Assembly (NCBI GenBank): GCA_002710495.1
Contig: PAKE01000052.1
Coordinates: forward strand, 1-14,289
Direction: 5' to 3'
Origin: Flavobacteriales bacterium
GTDB taxonomy: Bacteria > Bacteroidota > Bacteroidia > Flavobacteriales > BACL11
DNA: 14,289 nucleotides
The translations under genes and the position numbers were made by a program. A model generated the notes under the pieces. The model was not told the origin of the DNA, ran no database searches, and saw only the letters and a list, made by a program, of their open reading frames with translations. This document shows, in pieces, positions 1 through 8,459 of this stretch (the stretch's first letter is position 1; the number at the start of each line of letters is the position of its first letter).

Positions 1-1845
<1,845 letters not shown>

Positions 1846-1871
1846 AAACAGCTCGTGCTTGCTCTGGAGTC

Positions 1872-1890
1872 CTTAAGGATCAACCTTAAG
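1872..1890 (+). other. Hairpin in the 23S-5S spacer
   Basis: CTTAAGG (1872-1878) and CCTTAAG (1884-1890) form a perfect 7-bp stem with a 5-nt loop, in the roughly 56-nt spacer between 23S and 5S rRNA. There is no tRNA in the spacer. The hairpin lies inside the rRNA transcript, so a role in precursor folding or processing is likely. This is an inference from position only. Confidence 0.5.
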
Positions 1891-1901
1891 TTGACAATTG
1901 A

Positions 1902-2019
<118 letters not shown>

Positions 2020-2026
2020 TACTAAC

Positions 2027-2067
2027 AAAAAACGCACCATCCGGGTATTGCCGGTGGTGCGTTTTTT
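2027..2067 (+). terminator. Intrinsic terminator of the rRNA operon, probably bidirectional
   Basis: CGCACCA plus CCGG on the left (2033-2044, with one bulged T) pair with CCGG plus TGGTGCG on the right (2051-2061) around a 6-nt loop. The stem is flanked by six A before it and six T after it, which can also pair. It sits just past the 5S gene and ends the rRNA transcript. Because of the A run on the left, it also works as a terminator on the minus strand, where the convergent dehydrogenase gene ends at 2106. Confidence 0.92.
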
Positions 2068-2105
2068 CGTTTTCGCCAAAGATCGGTGGGGTGAGCCGAC
2101 TGAAC

Positions 2106-2819
2106 TTAGAAATGGGGTTCAAGACGACATGCAACGTTCAGTTGTGCAACCGACGCCGTGTTTGGCAGCGAAATAGTCGTTGAGATCAGTTCAGCAAGAT
2201 CAGACGCATCGATCATCGTTGCTGGGTCCTCGCCGAAGTCACTGGTCATGTCGGTAGCGATGAATCCAGGGCAGACCGACGTGACGCGAACGCCGTCATC
2301 CCAACCCGCCTGTTTCGTTGCCTCGGACAGGGCAAGAACTGCGTGCTTGGACATAGCGTATCCTGGAGCGAACTTCCCCATAACTCGTACGCCGGACAAC
2401 GAGGCGATGCTGACAACGCGCCCGCTGCCGTCGGCACGCAGGAGCGGTAGCGCAAGCTGGATCATCCGAAATGGTGCTTTGACATTGACCGACCACAACG
2501 CGTCGAGCCCGTCTTCGGTGAGGGCTTCGAGGCCGGCGGTATCAATGATCCCCGCATTGTTGACGAGACCAGACAGGGATCCGAACCGCTCGACCGTGGC
2601 ATTAAGCCACGTGGCATCGGTCCCTGGTTCGGCAGCGTCGTAGCGATGGCAGAGTACCCTGCTGTCTTCGCAGCCCTCCATAGAACGGCGTAATGCCTCG
2701 ACGTCGCGACCGCCGACGCTGACGTTGTACCCGTCGCTGTATAGCCGACGAGCTATAGCGTTACCGAGGCCTCGATTCGCTCCGCTAATCATGATTGTTC
2801 TATCGGTCGGATTAAGCAT
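2106..2819 (-). CDS. Short-chain dehydrogenase/reductase (SDR), classical type
   Basis: A 237-residue single-domain Rossmann oxidoreductase, the usual length for a classical SDR, likely cytosolic. The dinucleotide-binding glycine motif is SGANRGLG (residues 12-19). The NNAG motif is at 87-90 and the catalytic Tyr-Lys pair is YAMSK (Y154, K158). S140 in SIAS is the likely catalytic serine. PGFIATDM (184-191) is the loop after the active site. Arg38 at the end of the second strand, plus the N-R pair in the glycine loop, favour NADPH over NADH; this is inference. Its substrate cannot be told from the sequence. The gene converges on the rRNA operon and shares its terminator. The start codon has no clear Shine-Dalgarno but has a TAnnnT box 7 nt upstream, suggesting a leaderless mRNA. 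Confidence 0.93.
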   Translation of the reverse strand: MLNPTDRTIMISGANRGLGNAIARRLYSDGYNVSVGGRDVEALRRSMEGCEDSRVLCHRYDAAEPGTDATWLNATVERFGSLSGLVNNAGIIDTAGLEALTEDGLDALWSVNVKAPFRMIQLALPLLRADGSGRVVSIASLSGVRVMGKFAPGYAMSKHAVLALSEATKQAGWDDGVRVTSVCPGFIATDMTSDFGEDPATMIDASDLAELISTTISLPNTASVAQLNVACRLEPHF

Positions 2820-3180
2820 GACGCGACCGTACCCGACCCGCTTGATCGTTAAACTGGCGGCGCCCAGTTCCGCCAGGCGTAGCAGGCTAAGCCCTTAGGT
2901 GACACGTCGTCGTAGCGCTCTGACGTGTGAAGCTCCTTTGTGAGCTGAGCCAGATACCAACTGGCACCCTGACTGACAGGAAAAACGCGTATAGCTGCCA
3001 ACTGCGACACCGGATTTGCTGCGGACCTGGATGGCAGTTACCGCGTCGAAGCTAATGTCAGGGTGATCAATAAGGGTTCTGCGGGCACTCGCGAACGGAT
3101 TCTGCATCCAGGAGATTGCTCTTGTTGAGCAACTCGAACGAGATCCCACGGTGAGCTTCGCTTTCTAAGCCTGAGTACGC
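2820..3180. other. Intergenic region between divergent SDR and methyltransferase genes
   Basis: About 360 bp with no recognisable gene. It holds the candidate SDR promoter and an inverted repeat, CTGGCGG (2854-2860) and CCGCCAG (2870-2876), with a 9-nt spacer and no T run on either side, so it is not a typical terminator. Short minus-strand ORFs here (2895-3149, 3067-3330) lack a family signature and one overlaps the methyltransferase start. The region between two divergent genes should carry both promoters. Confidence 0.6.
2826..2831 (-). promoter_or_regulatory. Candidate -10 box of a leaderless SDR transcript
   Basis: On the minus strand TACGGT matches the TAnnnT -10 consensus and ends 6 nt before the ATG. 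Transcription would therefore start at or very near the start codon. A weak -35-like TTTAAC lies about 16 nt further upstream (2848-2853). No Shine-Dalgarno is visible. Confidence 0.35.
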
Positions 3181-4026
3181 ATGCGCAAGAAACAGACGAC
3201 ATCGGTAAGACTCCCTGATGTGGTAGAGCGATCGCTCATCGAGACAGAACGTTTTGCGCAGCGCTACGCGATGTCCAGCGAAGCAAACCTCCGGGTGGTG
3301 GAGTTGGAAGCACTCGGCAGCGACTACCAAGCGACTGGGTATACGACACGCAAGCAGGCGGACGGCATCGGTCGGCTCCTTGCACTCGAGCCAGGCAAGG
3401 TGCTCGTTGACATCGGCGCAGGATCCGGGTGGCCAGGCCTCTATCTAGCAACCACGTTCGGCTGTTCGGTGATCAGCGTCGATCCGATCATGGAGGGTTG
3501 CAGTGCTGCATTTGACCGCATTGACAGCGATGGCCTCGTACCCAGAGCGCTAGCGTTGCTCGGAACCGGTGAAAAGCTCCCGATCCGGTCGGGCTCGATC
3601 GACGCGATCGTGCACGCCGATGTGATGTGTTGACTACGCAGAAAGCTCTCCGTGCTGAGAGCCTCGCATCGCGTGCTTCGTTCATATGGTCGTGCGGCTT
3701 TTTACACGATCGAAGTGCAGCGGGGGCTCAGCGCAGCGCAACGCCGACGCGCGAGCTTGATTGGACCGCCCGGCGTGGCGGTCCGAACAACGTATCCGGG
3801 CCTGCTCCGCTCAGCGGGTTTTACCGAGATTGACGTGGTTGATGTGACCTCTGCGTACCTTGCTACCCAGCGCCGCTGGCTAGCTGCCACACTCCAGCAC
3901 GAAGAGGATTTACGCTCGGCTCTGGGCGACGACGCTGTCTACGAAGGAATCAAGCGTCGACGTCGCACCGTCGACGCAATTGAGGAAGGCTTGCTGTTGC
4001 GGACCCTGTATTCGGCCACTCGCTGA
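3181..4026 (+). CDS. Class I SAM-dependent methyltransferase interrupted by an in-frame TGA (nonsense or candidate selenocysteine)
   Basis: One reading frame of 281 codons, broken only by a TGA at codon 151 (3631-3633). Before it, residues 74-84 (VLVDIGAGSGW) are SAM-binding motif I, Asp101 follows strand 2, and EKLPIRSGSIDAIVHADV (131-148) is the motif II region. After the TGA the same frame continues with LRRKLSVLRASHRVL, then a GGR-like turn (SYGR), GFTEID, and EEGLLLRTLYSA near the C-terminus, as expected for one intact protein. The first half alone (150 aa) would lack the later strands. The start ATG is the first codon after an in-frame stop; no strong Shine-Dalgarno is seen. In relatives I recall a Cys-Cys pair at C150-TGA151, so TGA replaces a Cys. 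The methyl acceptor is unknown. This could be a pseudogene, a sequencing error or a selenoprotein. Confidence 0.8.
3645..3662 (+). promoter_or_regulatory. Hairpin just after the in-frame TGA, bSECIS-like
   Basis: GCTCTC (3645-3650) and GAGAGC (3657-3662) form a perfect 6-bp stem around the loop CGTGCT. The loop begins 17 nt after the TGA (3631-3633) and its second base is G. These features match, as I recall them, the loose rules for bacterial SECIS elements (small apical loop with an early G, roughly 16-37 nt after UGA). A chance hairpin inside coding sequence is also possible. Confidence 0.3.
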
Positions 4027-4075
4027 AGCCATTTATGTTCTCAACACGTCACCTGAGTCAATTCGGAGTGTTAAG

Positions 4076-4618
4076 TCAAGATGGGTCGCGAAATTTCTCT
4101 GCGGCCAGATCACTCGCCGCTAGTTTCGTGTCGATTTGATCAAGGCGCTCAGCAAGCGTCAACTCAATCTGATCAAGACGCTCGGCGAGCGTCGAGAGTG
4201 TTGAAACGAGTTGAGCGAGGGGGTCAGCTTCTGAAGACATCGCTGCGGCGTTGGAGCGTTCGATCCGAATGCGTTCCGCTTGAATGAACCTCGTGGTCAC
4301 TCTGGCGGTCACGATGGTGAGGAACCCGGTAGCGGTGAGCATGACGACCGACGCCACTACTTTACCCGCAGCGCTAGTGGGCGTCGTATCGCCGTATCCG
4401 ACCGTAGTGACGGTCTGGAGGGTAAACCAAAGTGCTTCACCGAAGGTGTTGTACTCGTTGCGGTCAAACAACCGCATTACGAGCGCCCCAAGCAGAACGA
4501 CTGGGATCGTCAAAATGACGATCATCCGAGTCGCGTACCTTAACGGTCGGTCAGTTTGGAATAGTTGATAGCCGCCTCTGAATTGTTTATAGCGGTGCCG
4601 AATAGAGCTCATTGCCAC
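4076..4618 (-). CDS. Two-TM potassium channel with a C-terminal coiled coil
   Basis: A 180-residue membrane protein of the ion-channel (Ion_trans_2) type. TM1 spans about 32-50, the pore helix about 60-71, the K+ selectivity filter is TVGYGD (72-77), and TM2 spans about 83-105. Four subunits would form one pore. There is no voltage sensor and no RCK/TrkA domain. Instead the cytoplasmic tail (about 133-170) is a predicted coiled coil holding an 11-residue repeat, LAERLDQI(E/D)xT, in two near-identical copies, which may hold the tetramer together. The start is GTG at 4618, with an ATG two codons later as an alternative; the Shine-Dalgarno is weak. It converges on the methyltransferase with a 49-bp gap. 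Gating and physiological role are not evident. Confidence 0.92.
   Translation of the reverse strand: MAMSSIRHRYKQFRGGYQLFQTDRPLRYATRMIVILTIPVVLLGALVMRLFDRNEYNTFGEALWFTLQTVTTVGYGDTTPTSAAGKVVASVVMLTATGFLTIVTARVTTRFIQAERIRIERSNAAAMSSEADPLAQLVSTLSTLAERLDQIELTLAERLDQIDTKLAASDLAAEKFRDPS
4138..4195 (-). repeat. 33-bp-period tandem duplication inside the channel gene
   Basis: The 25-mers at 4138-4162 and 4171-4195 match at 21 of 25 positions with a 33-bp period. They encode the two 11-residue LAERLDQI coiled-coil units of the potassium channel tail. A period of 11 residues keeps the coiled-coil phase, so the copy number could vary without breaking the helix. Confidence 0.75.
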
Positions 4619-5013
4619 ATAATCTCAGAGCTAGCGTCGCCGTCGCAGGATGGTGGGCGCCCAACTTTGCCGTCTGGGCAGGCATGCCGCTGAGTTCTTA
4701 CTCGAACTACGCCTCACCAAAGAGAAAATACTGACTCCTGTGGTCGCTCGATTGTTTTACTTGACCCAGCCGGCGGCGCTGCCGTGCATATCGTCCATAG
4801 GCCTGGCAGGCTTCGATCCCATGGTTAGGCCTAAGGCCGGTAACCATCCCGGTAACCCTCAGAGGCTCTAACGCGTGAGCTGCAAGGGAGCCCTGATTTA
4901 CAAATTTTCTACAGCGACACCGACGAATCGATTGGAACCAATATTTCGACGTCAAATCGCACTCCGCCTGAGATTTTGCAAGTGAAGCATCACGCTCGCC
5001 GAGGCGGTCTAGC
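4619..5013. other. Intergenic region between divergent channel and SGNH hydrolase genes
   Basis: About 395 bp with no supportable gene. The ORFs at 4650-4871 (+) and 4707-5123 (-) show no family features, and the second runs into the hydrolase signal peptide. The notable element is a long hairpin at 4821-4847. The tandem CGGTAACC repeats near 4838-4856 include one arm of that hairpin. The promoters of both flanking genes are expected here, but I could not place them with confidence. Confidence 0.55.
4821..4847. other. Strong intergenic hairpin (11-bp stem)
   Basis: ATGGTTAGGCC (4821-4831) pairs with GGCC (4835-4838) and TAACCAT (4841-4847), leaving a TAA loop and a 2-nt GG bulge. It lies about 170-190 bp upstream of the SGNH hydrolase start. 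No T run follows on either strand, so it is not a standard intrinsic terminator. It could be an operator, a leader RNA structure or a remnant of a repeat. Confidence 0.5.
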
Positions 5014-6018
5014 GTGACGGTCATGTTTCGAGCTGCGGTAGCTGTTTCCTGCACATTGGCTGCAATCTGCGCGCTCTCAGCCACTGCGCAGGCAAGTCCA
5101 AAAGATTCGATGCCACTGGTCATTCAGCGCGTCGTCACGCTCGGCGATTCCTACAGCTCAGGTAGTGGTATTCATCGCAATGCGTCGAGTTACGACGACC
5201 ACGGGCCTGCTGCTCATTCCTTTGGCCGGTCGACCCGACTCGGTTCTAGCGCCTGCCAACGCGAACTCGATGAAACCCCTGGCCCCCGAGTCGCTGAACA
5301 ACTTGATGCCGAGTCGGTATTTGTCGCCTGTGCTGGCGCTGTGATCCGCGAAATCCCTGCTCAGGTGCGCGCTGCAGGCATAAGCGGCGACGGTGATGGG
5401 ACGTTGATCACGATGACGATTGGTGGCAACGATCTTCGAACTGAACGAAATGAAAGCTGGCCGGATGCGCTGTTGCGCTGCATCACGACAGCTAACTGCG
5501 ACAGACCGGAACAAAACCGGATGGCCAACTTCCATGAGATCCGTCGCGATCTAACCCGAATATACGTGGAGATCGGCGACCAGTACCCCGGCGTCATTGT
5601 TCGAGCGCTGGCGTACCCACGACTGATGCAGAGTGATCGCTGGTGCGAGGGTGTTCTGGGGATCAGCCGGAACGAAGCAGACTTCATAGATGAGCAGGTA
5701 GATCTGTTGAATCGCGAGATTGAGATTGCGACCAGCATTGCTCGGGTTCGCACCGGTGCCGATATTCGCTACGTGTCGGTCATTGACGAGTTCGACAACC
5801 ATGGGGCCTGCCGGTTCTGGCAACGCGACCGGTATGTCAACGATGCGGTGTTTGGCGATTCGCTGCGCCGCGGCAAACTCGAAGATGGCACGATCCGCGA
5901 GTATTGGACCAATGGTCCTATCAACGTTTCAACGGCCTCCTTCCACCCCAGCTCGCGTGGCTATGACGCTTACCTTGACGCCTTGCGGGGCAGCTTGGCC
6001 ATCAACGTGACCGGCTGA
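5014..6018 (+). CDS. Secreted SGNH/GDSL hydrolase (SEST-like lipase or esterase)
   Basis: A 334-residue exported hydrolase. Residues 1-27 are a signal peptide ending in TAQA, with cleavage likely before Ser28. Block I is LGDSYSSG with nucleophile Ser46. Gly108 in ACAGA is the block II oxyanion glycine. Block III is GGND (137-140). The C-terminal block is FHPSSRGY with catalytic His311; no Asp sits three residues before it, as in Ser-His dyad members such as the Streptomyces SEST enzymes. Several cysteines (81, 106, 156, 162, 211, 266) fit disulfides in an extracytoplasmic protein. The acyl substrate is unknown. The start is GTG at 5014, supported by GAGG at 5001-5004; an ATG three codons later is less well spaced. 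It is followed by 329 bp before the next gene, so it is likely monocistronic. Confidence 0.92.
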   Translation: MTVMFRAAVAVSCTLAAICALSATAQASPKDSMPLVIQRVVTLGDSYSSGSGIHRNASSYDDHGPAAHSFGRSTRLGSSACQRELDETPGPRVAEQLDAESVFVACAGAVIREIPAQVRAAGISGDGDGTLITMTIGGNDLRTERNESWPDALLRCITTANCDRPEQNRMANFHEIRRDLTRIYVEIGDQYPGVIVRALAYPRLMQSDRWCEGVLGISRNEADFIDEQVDLLNREIEIATSIARVRTGADIRYVSVIDEFDNHGACRFWQRDRYVNDAVFGDSLRRGKLEDGTIREYWTNGPINVSTASFHPSSRGYDAYLDALRGSLAINVTG

Positions 6019-6347
6019 ACTTGTAGGTTCTGGGAACTATCATCCAATCTGGAATCGTTTCGTCAACGCCAAGTTCGCCGGATGTTGGCAAGTTTGGAAC
6101 TTTGTCCCCGAACGTTATGGCTGTGGAACGGTCAAACGTGGGACGCTTCTGAATTCGAGCTGTGGATGAAATGCTGCAGCATCGGCGACAATGGCGTTAT
6201 GAATAACCTGCGGGATCGGACTGATAACGGCCGTACCTCGCCGATCTGTGCTCTATCCGGAGCGCGTGCGCTATCACCTAAGGTGCCCGGTCAGCTGGCC
6301 ATGAACCAGCACCACAGATGCTTAGGATTTGGTGAGCTGATGACACG
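6019..6347. other. Intergenic region before the RNA methyltransferase gene
   Basis: 329 bp with no convincing gene. An 89-codon ORF (6082-6351) overlaps the next start codon as ATGA, which looks like translational coupling. However, it lacks a ribosome binding site at its own start and resembles no family, so I do not call it. A short inverted repeat, GTTC-TGG-GAAC, lies near 6028-6038, shortly after the hydrolase stop. Confidence 0.45.
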
Positions 6348-7211
6348 ATGAGTGTGAGTCAAGGCGTTTCAGCAGCGAGCGAAGATGTTGAAGGCGTCAC
6401 GTACATAGTGGACCCCGCCGACCCGCGTGTCGACGACTATCGAGAACTAAACAGCATCGCAGTACGTGCTGAAATGGAAGCCGATGAATACTTCATGGGC
6501 GAGGGATACGTTCCGATCGACCGAATGATCGACTCGGGGCATCGCATGCGCTCGGTGCTGCTTCACCCAAAACGTCTCAAGCGTTTTATCCCCACGATGT
6601 CTCGCCCAGAGATGGCCGGCGTGCCGGTTTATGTCGCGGACCAAGCGGTCCTTGCCGAGATCGTTGGTTTCAACATGGACCGTTGTTGCCTTGCGTCCGC
6701 CTTCCGCTTCCCGATGCCGACTGTTGCCGAGTTGTCGAGCACGTCGCGGCGGCTGGTCGTGCTCGAAGCCCTCAACGACGATCAGAACGTGGGGGCAATC
6801 GCTCGGGCATCGCGTGCGTTTGGTATCGACGGCATAGTCATTAGTCCAACCTGCAACGATCCGTACCAGCGGCGCACTGTGAGAGTGAGCATGGGCGAAA
6901 TCCTGCATGTCCCGGTTGCCCGAGCAGATGCCAAGGATTGGCCGGACGCTTTGTACTCACTTAGCGACCTCGGCTTTGAGACATGGGCTCTCACCCCTGA
7001 TGCTGCAGCGGTAGACCTTTGGGACATGGATGTGCCCGACCGGCTTGCGATTGTGCTTGGCGCAGAAGGCCATGGCTTAGAGCCTGAGACGATGGGTGCT
7101 TCGACACATCGCGTTCGGATTCCTATCTCGACCGGCGTCGACTCACTCAACGTCGGTCATGCTGCGGCGATCACGTTCGCAGTGATTGGTCGCCCGATGC
7201 GGGCGCGATAA
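6348..7211 (+). CDS. SpoU/TrmH-family RNA 2'-O-methyltransferase
   Basis: A 287-residue SPOUT-fold enzyme that transfers a methyl group from SAM to a ribose 2'-OH in rRNA or tRNA. The N-terminal part (about 38-125) looks like a SpoU substrate-binding domain, and the catalytic knot domain follows. Motif 1 is NVGAIARASRAFG (147-159) with conserved Asn147 and Arg153. Motif 2 is IVLGAEGHGL (235-244) with Glu240. Motif 3 is IPISTGVDSLNVGHAAAI (258-275) with the SLNV core at 266-269. SMGEILHVPV (181-190) is the usual stretch before the knot. The start ATG has GGTGAG at 6331-6336, 11 nt upstream. The exact target nucleotide cannot be assigned. The gene stands alone and converges on the response regulator. 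Confidence 0.94.
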   Translation: MSVSQGVSAASEDVEGVTYIVDPADPRVDDYRELNSIAVRAEMEADEYFMGEGYVPIDRMIDSGHRMRSVLLHPKRLKRFIPTMSRPEMAGVPVYVADQAVLAEIVGFNMDRCCLASAFRFPMPTVAELSSTSRRLVVLEALNDDQNVGAIARASRAFGIDGIVISPTCNDPYQRRTVRVSMGEILHVPVARADAKDWPDALYSLSDLGFETWALTPDAAAVDLWDMDVPDRLAIVLGAEGHGLEPETMGASTHRVRIPISTGVDSLNVGHAAAITFAVIGRPMRAR

Positions 7212-7483
7212 GTGAGATAGCTCCGGTTTAGGTGGCGTCGAAGATGTCGGGGTTCATCCCACCTGGTCGATGTGGCCGAGGAACTGCTCTGTAAGAAGAG
7301 AGTTTTACGTTCTCCGAGAGGCAACACCAGCGGTATATCTGTGGTGGTTCGCGCAGTTGAGTTTCACTGGGGTGAGTCTGTGCAGCTGAGGGCATGGCTT
7401 GACGTGGCAGCGGCAAGTTCTTCGACAATCGACCTGACCCTCGGTGGACTGAGTTACTCAGCGGCAGCTAATTCTCCGGGGAT
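7212..7483. other. Gap between convergent RNA methyltransferase and regulator genes
   Basis: 272 bp without a supportable gene; small ORFs on both strands have no family signature. A perfect 5-bp hairpin, CTGAG-TTA-CTCAG (7449-7461), lies 23 bp past the regulator stop in its direction but has no T run. No clear intrinsic terminator was found for either gene. Confidence 0.45.
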
Positions 7484-8110
7484 TTAAATCAAACCAACGC
7501 GTACGGCGACAGCGGCGACGTGACTGCGGCTTCCGTTCGAGACGTCAAGCTTCATGCAGGCGCTATGCAGATGGCTTGCCACTGTCGAGCTAGAGATGAA
7601 CATCGCTTCAGCGATCTGGTTGTTGTTGAGACCCTTTGCGACGTGGGCGACTACTTCTGTTTCACGGTCGGTCAGTGTTACCTGGGGGGTTTTCTTAGAC
7701 ACAAACATTGATGACGCAGTGCGACCATCGATCGCGATCTCACCGTCCATCGCTCTGGTGATGATGTCCAGAAGCTCGGCGAGGGTGCAGTGCTTTGTGG
7801 ACGCGTACCCGACCGCTCCGGCTTCAATGAACTCTGAGACACGAGAAAAACCATAGAAGGAAAGCAGAACTAACGGTATTCCTCGTGCGGCTCCTGAGAT
7901 GGCGGTGAGGTCGGAGACGATTGTTGTACGGGCGTTGTCGACATTACACAGAAGAATGACGTCGGGTTTGTACGTTTTCAACGTCGCCACGATCGCGGTC
8001 GAATCATTGAAGACCTCAAGGTCGTAGTCGGCCTCGAACACCGCTTGTGCGCCGATCCGTATGAGTTCGTGATGGCATATGACGGCGACTCTTGTCTTTC
8101 GACCACTCAT
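7484..8110 (-). CDS. NarL/FixJ-type response regulator with a degenerate receiver domain
   Basis: A 208-residue DNA-binding regulator. The N-terminal receiver (about 5-125) keeps its overall fold pattern: RVAVI at strand 1, PDVILL at strand 3, Ser84 at the switch Ser/Thr position, and Lys106 as the conserved lysine. The acidic pocket is lost: the usual Asp-Asp pair after strand 1 is Cys12-His13, and the phospho-accepting Asp after strand 3 is Cys55. It cannot be phosphorylated in the normal way. The C-terminal LuxR-type helix-turn-helix (about 145-192, LTDRETEVVAHVAKG then NNNQIAEAMFISSSTVASHL) is intact. The start has a good Shine-Dalgarno, GGGAG, 5 nt upstream (8116-8120 on the plus strand as CTCCC). 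No histidine kinase is adjacent. It may sense something other than phosphate transfer, or work constitutively. Confidence 0.9.
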   Translation of the reverse strand: MSGRKTRVAVICHHELIRIGAQAVFEADYDLEVFNDSTAIVATLKTYKPDVILLCNVDNARTTIVSDLTAISGAARGIPLVLLSFYGFSRVSEFIEAGAVGYASTKHCTLAELLDIITRAMDGEIAIDGRTASSMFVSKKTPQVTLTDRETEVVAHVAKGLNNNQIAEAMFISSSTVASHLHSACMKLDVSNGSRSHVAAVAVRVGLI

Positions 8111-8459
8111 GTCAACTCCCGTCTCGGACTCGATTGAAAGTGTACTTTACATCCGTAAATATTAGTTCGCTCGGTAGTGAGAAGCGCTATGAGAAATCAC
8201 TCAGGACTTCTTTCGTTTCTTTTGAGTTGCGTGGCGCAGTACGCCGCCATGCCTGGTTGCAGGCGGGGCAGATCCCCACCTTGACTCTTGCCACTAGAAC
8301 GCGCGAGCCGCCTGTTCTGAGGCCGCTACTGAAGACACCTGCGATGTGATGATGCGGCGTTTAGTTTCGTCCGCACGTTGGGTGGGTTGGGATTGTTTGC
8401 TTGGCGTTTGGACTGCGGCCGCCGACTCCCTGCTCGAATCGTCTCTACAGTGAGCGAGA
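8111..8459. other. Intergenic region between divergent regulator and flavoprotein genes
   Basis: About 349 bp with no supportable gene; ORFs at 8092-8349 (+) and 8294-8476 (-) look random. An AT-rich patch at about 8135-8165 lies just upstream of the regulator and likely carries its promoter. On the other side TACAGT (8446-8451) is a TAnnnT -10 box 8 nt before the flavoprotein ATG. Confidence 0.5.
8446..8451 (+). promoter_or_regulatory. Candidate -10 box of the flavoprotein gene
   Basis: TACAGT fits TAnnnT and ends 8 nt before the ATG at 8460, a spacing expected for a leaderless transcript. The intervening GAGCGAGA could instead act as a weak ribosome binding site. No clear -35 was found. 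Confidence 0.3.

Noticed and set aside
3181..4026. Genetic code with TGA read as Trp
   Set aside because: Several other genes in the window, including the P450 and the SGNH hydrolase, end at TGA, and Trp is encoded by TGG throughout.
4790..4850. tRNA gene suggested by GGCTTCGATCCC
   Set aside because: The flanking bases do not form a T stem, and no anticodon or acceptor arms can be built around it.
4707..5123. 138-codon minus-strand ORF
   Set aside because: It overlaps the signal peptide and start of the SGNH hydrolase, has no family feature, and is antisense to a well-supported gene.
6082..6351. 89-codon ORF overlapping the RNA methyltransferase start as ATGA
   Set aside because: The overlap is suggestive, but there is no ribosome binding site, no recognisable domain and no coding bias that I can see.
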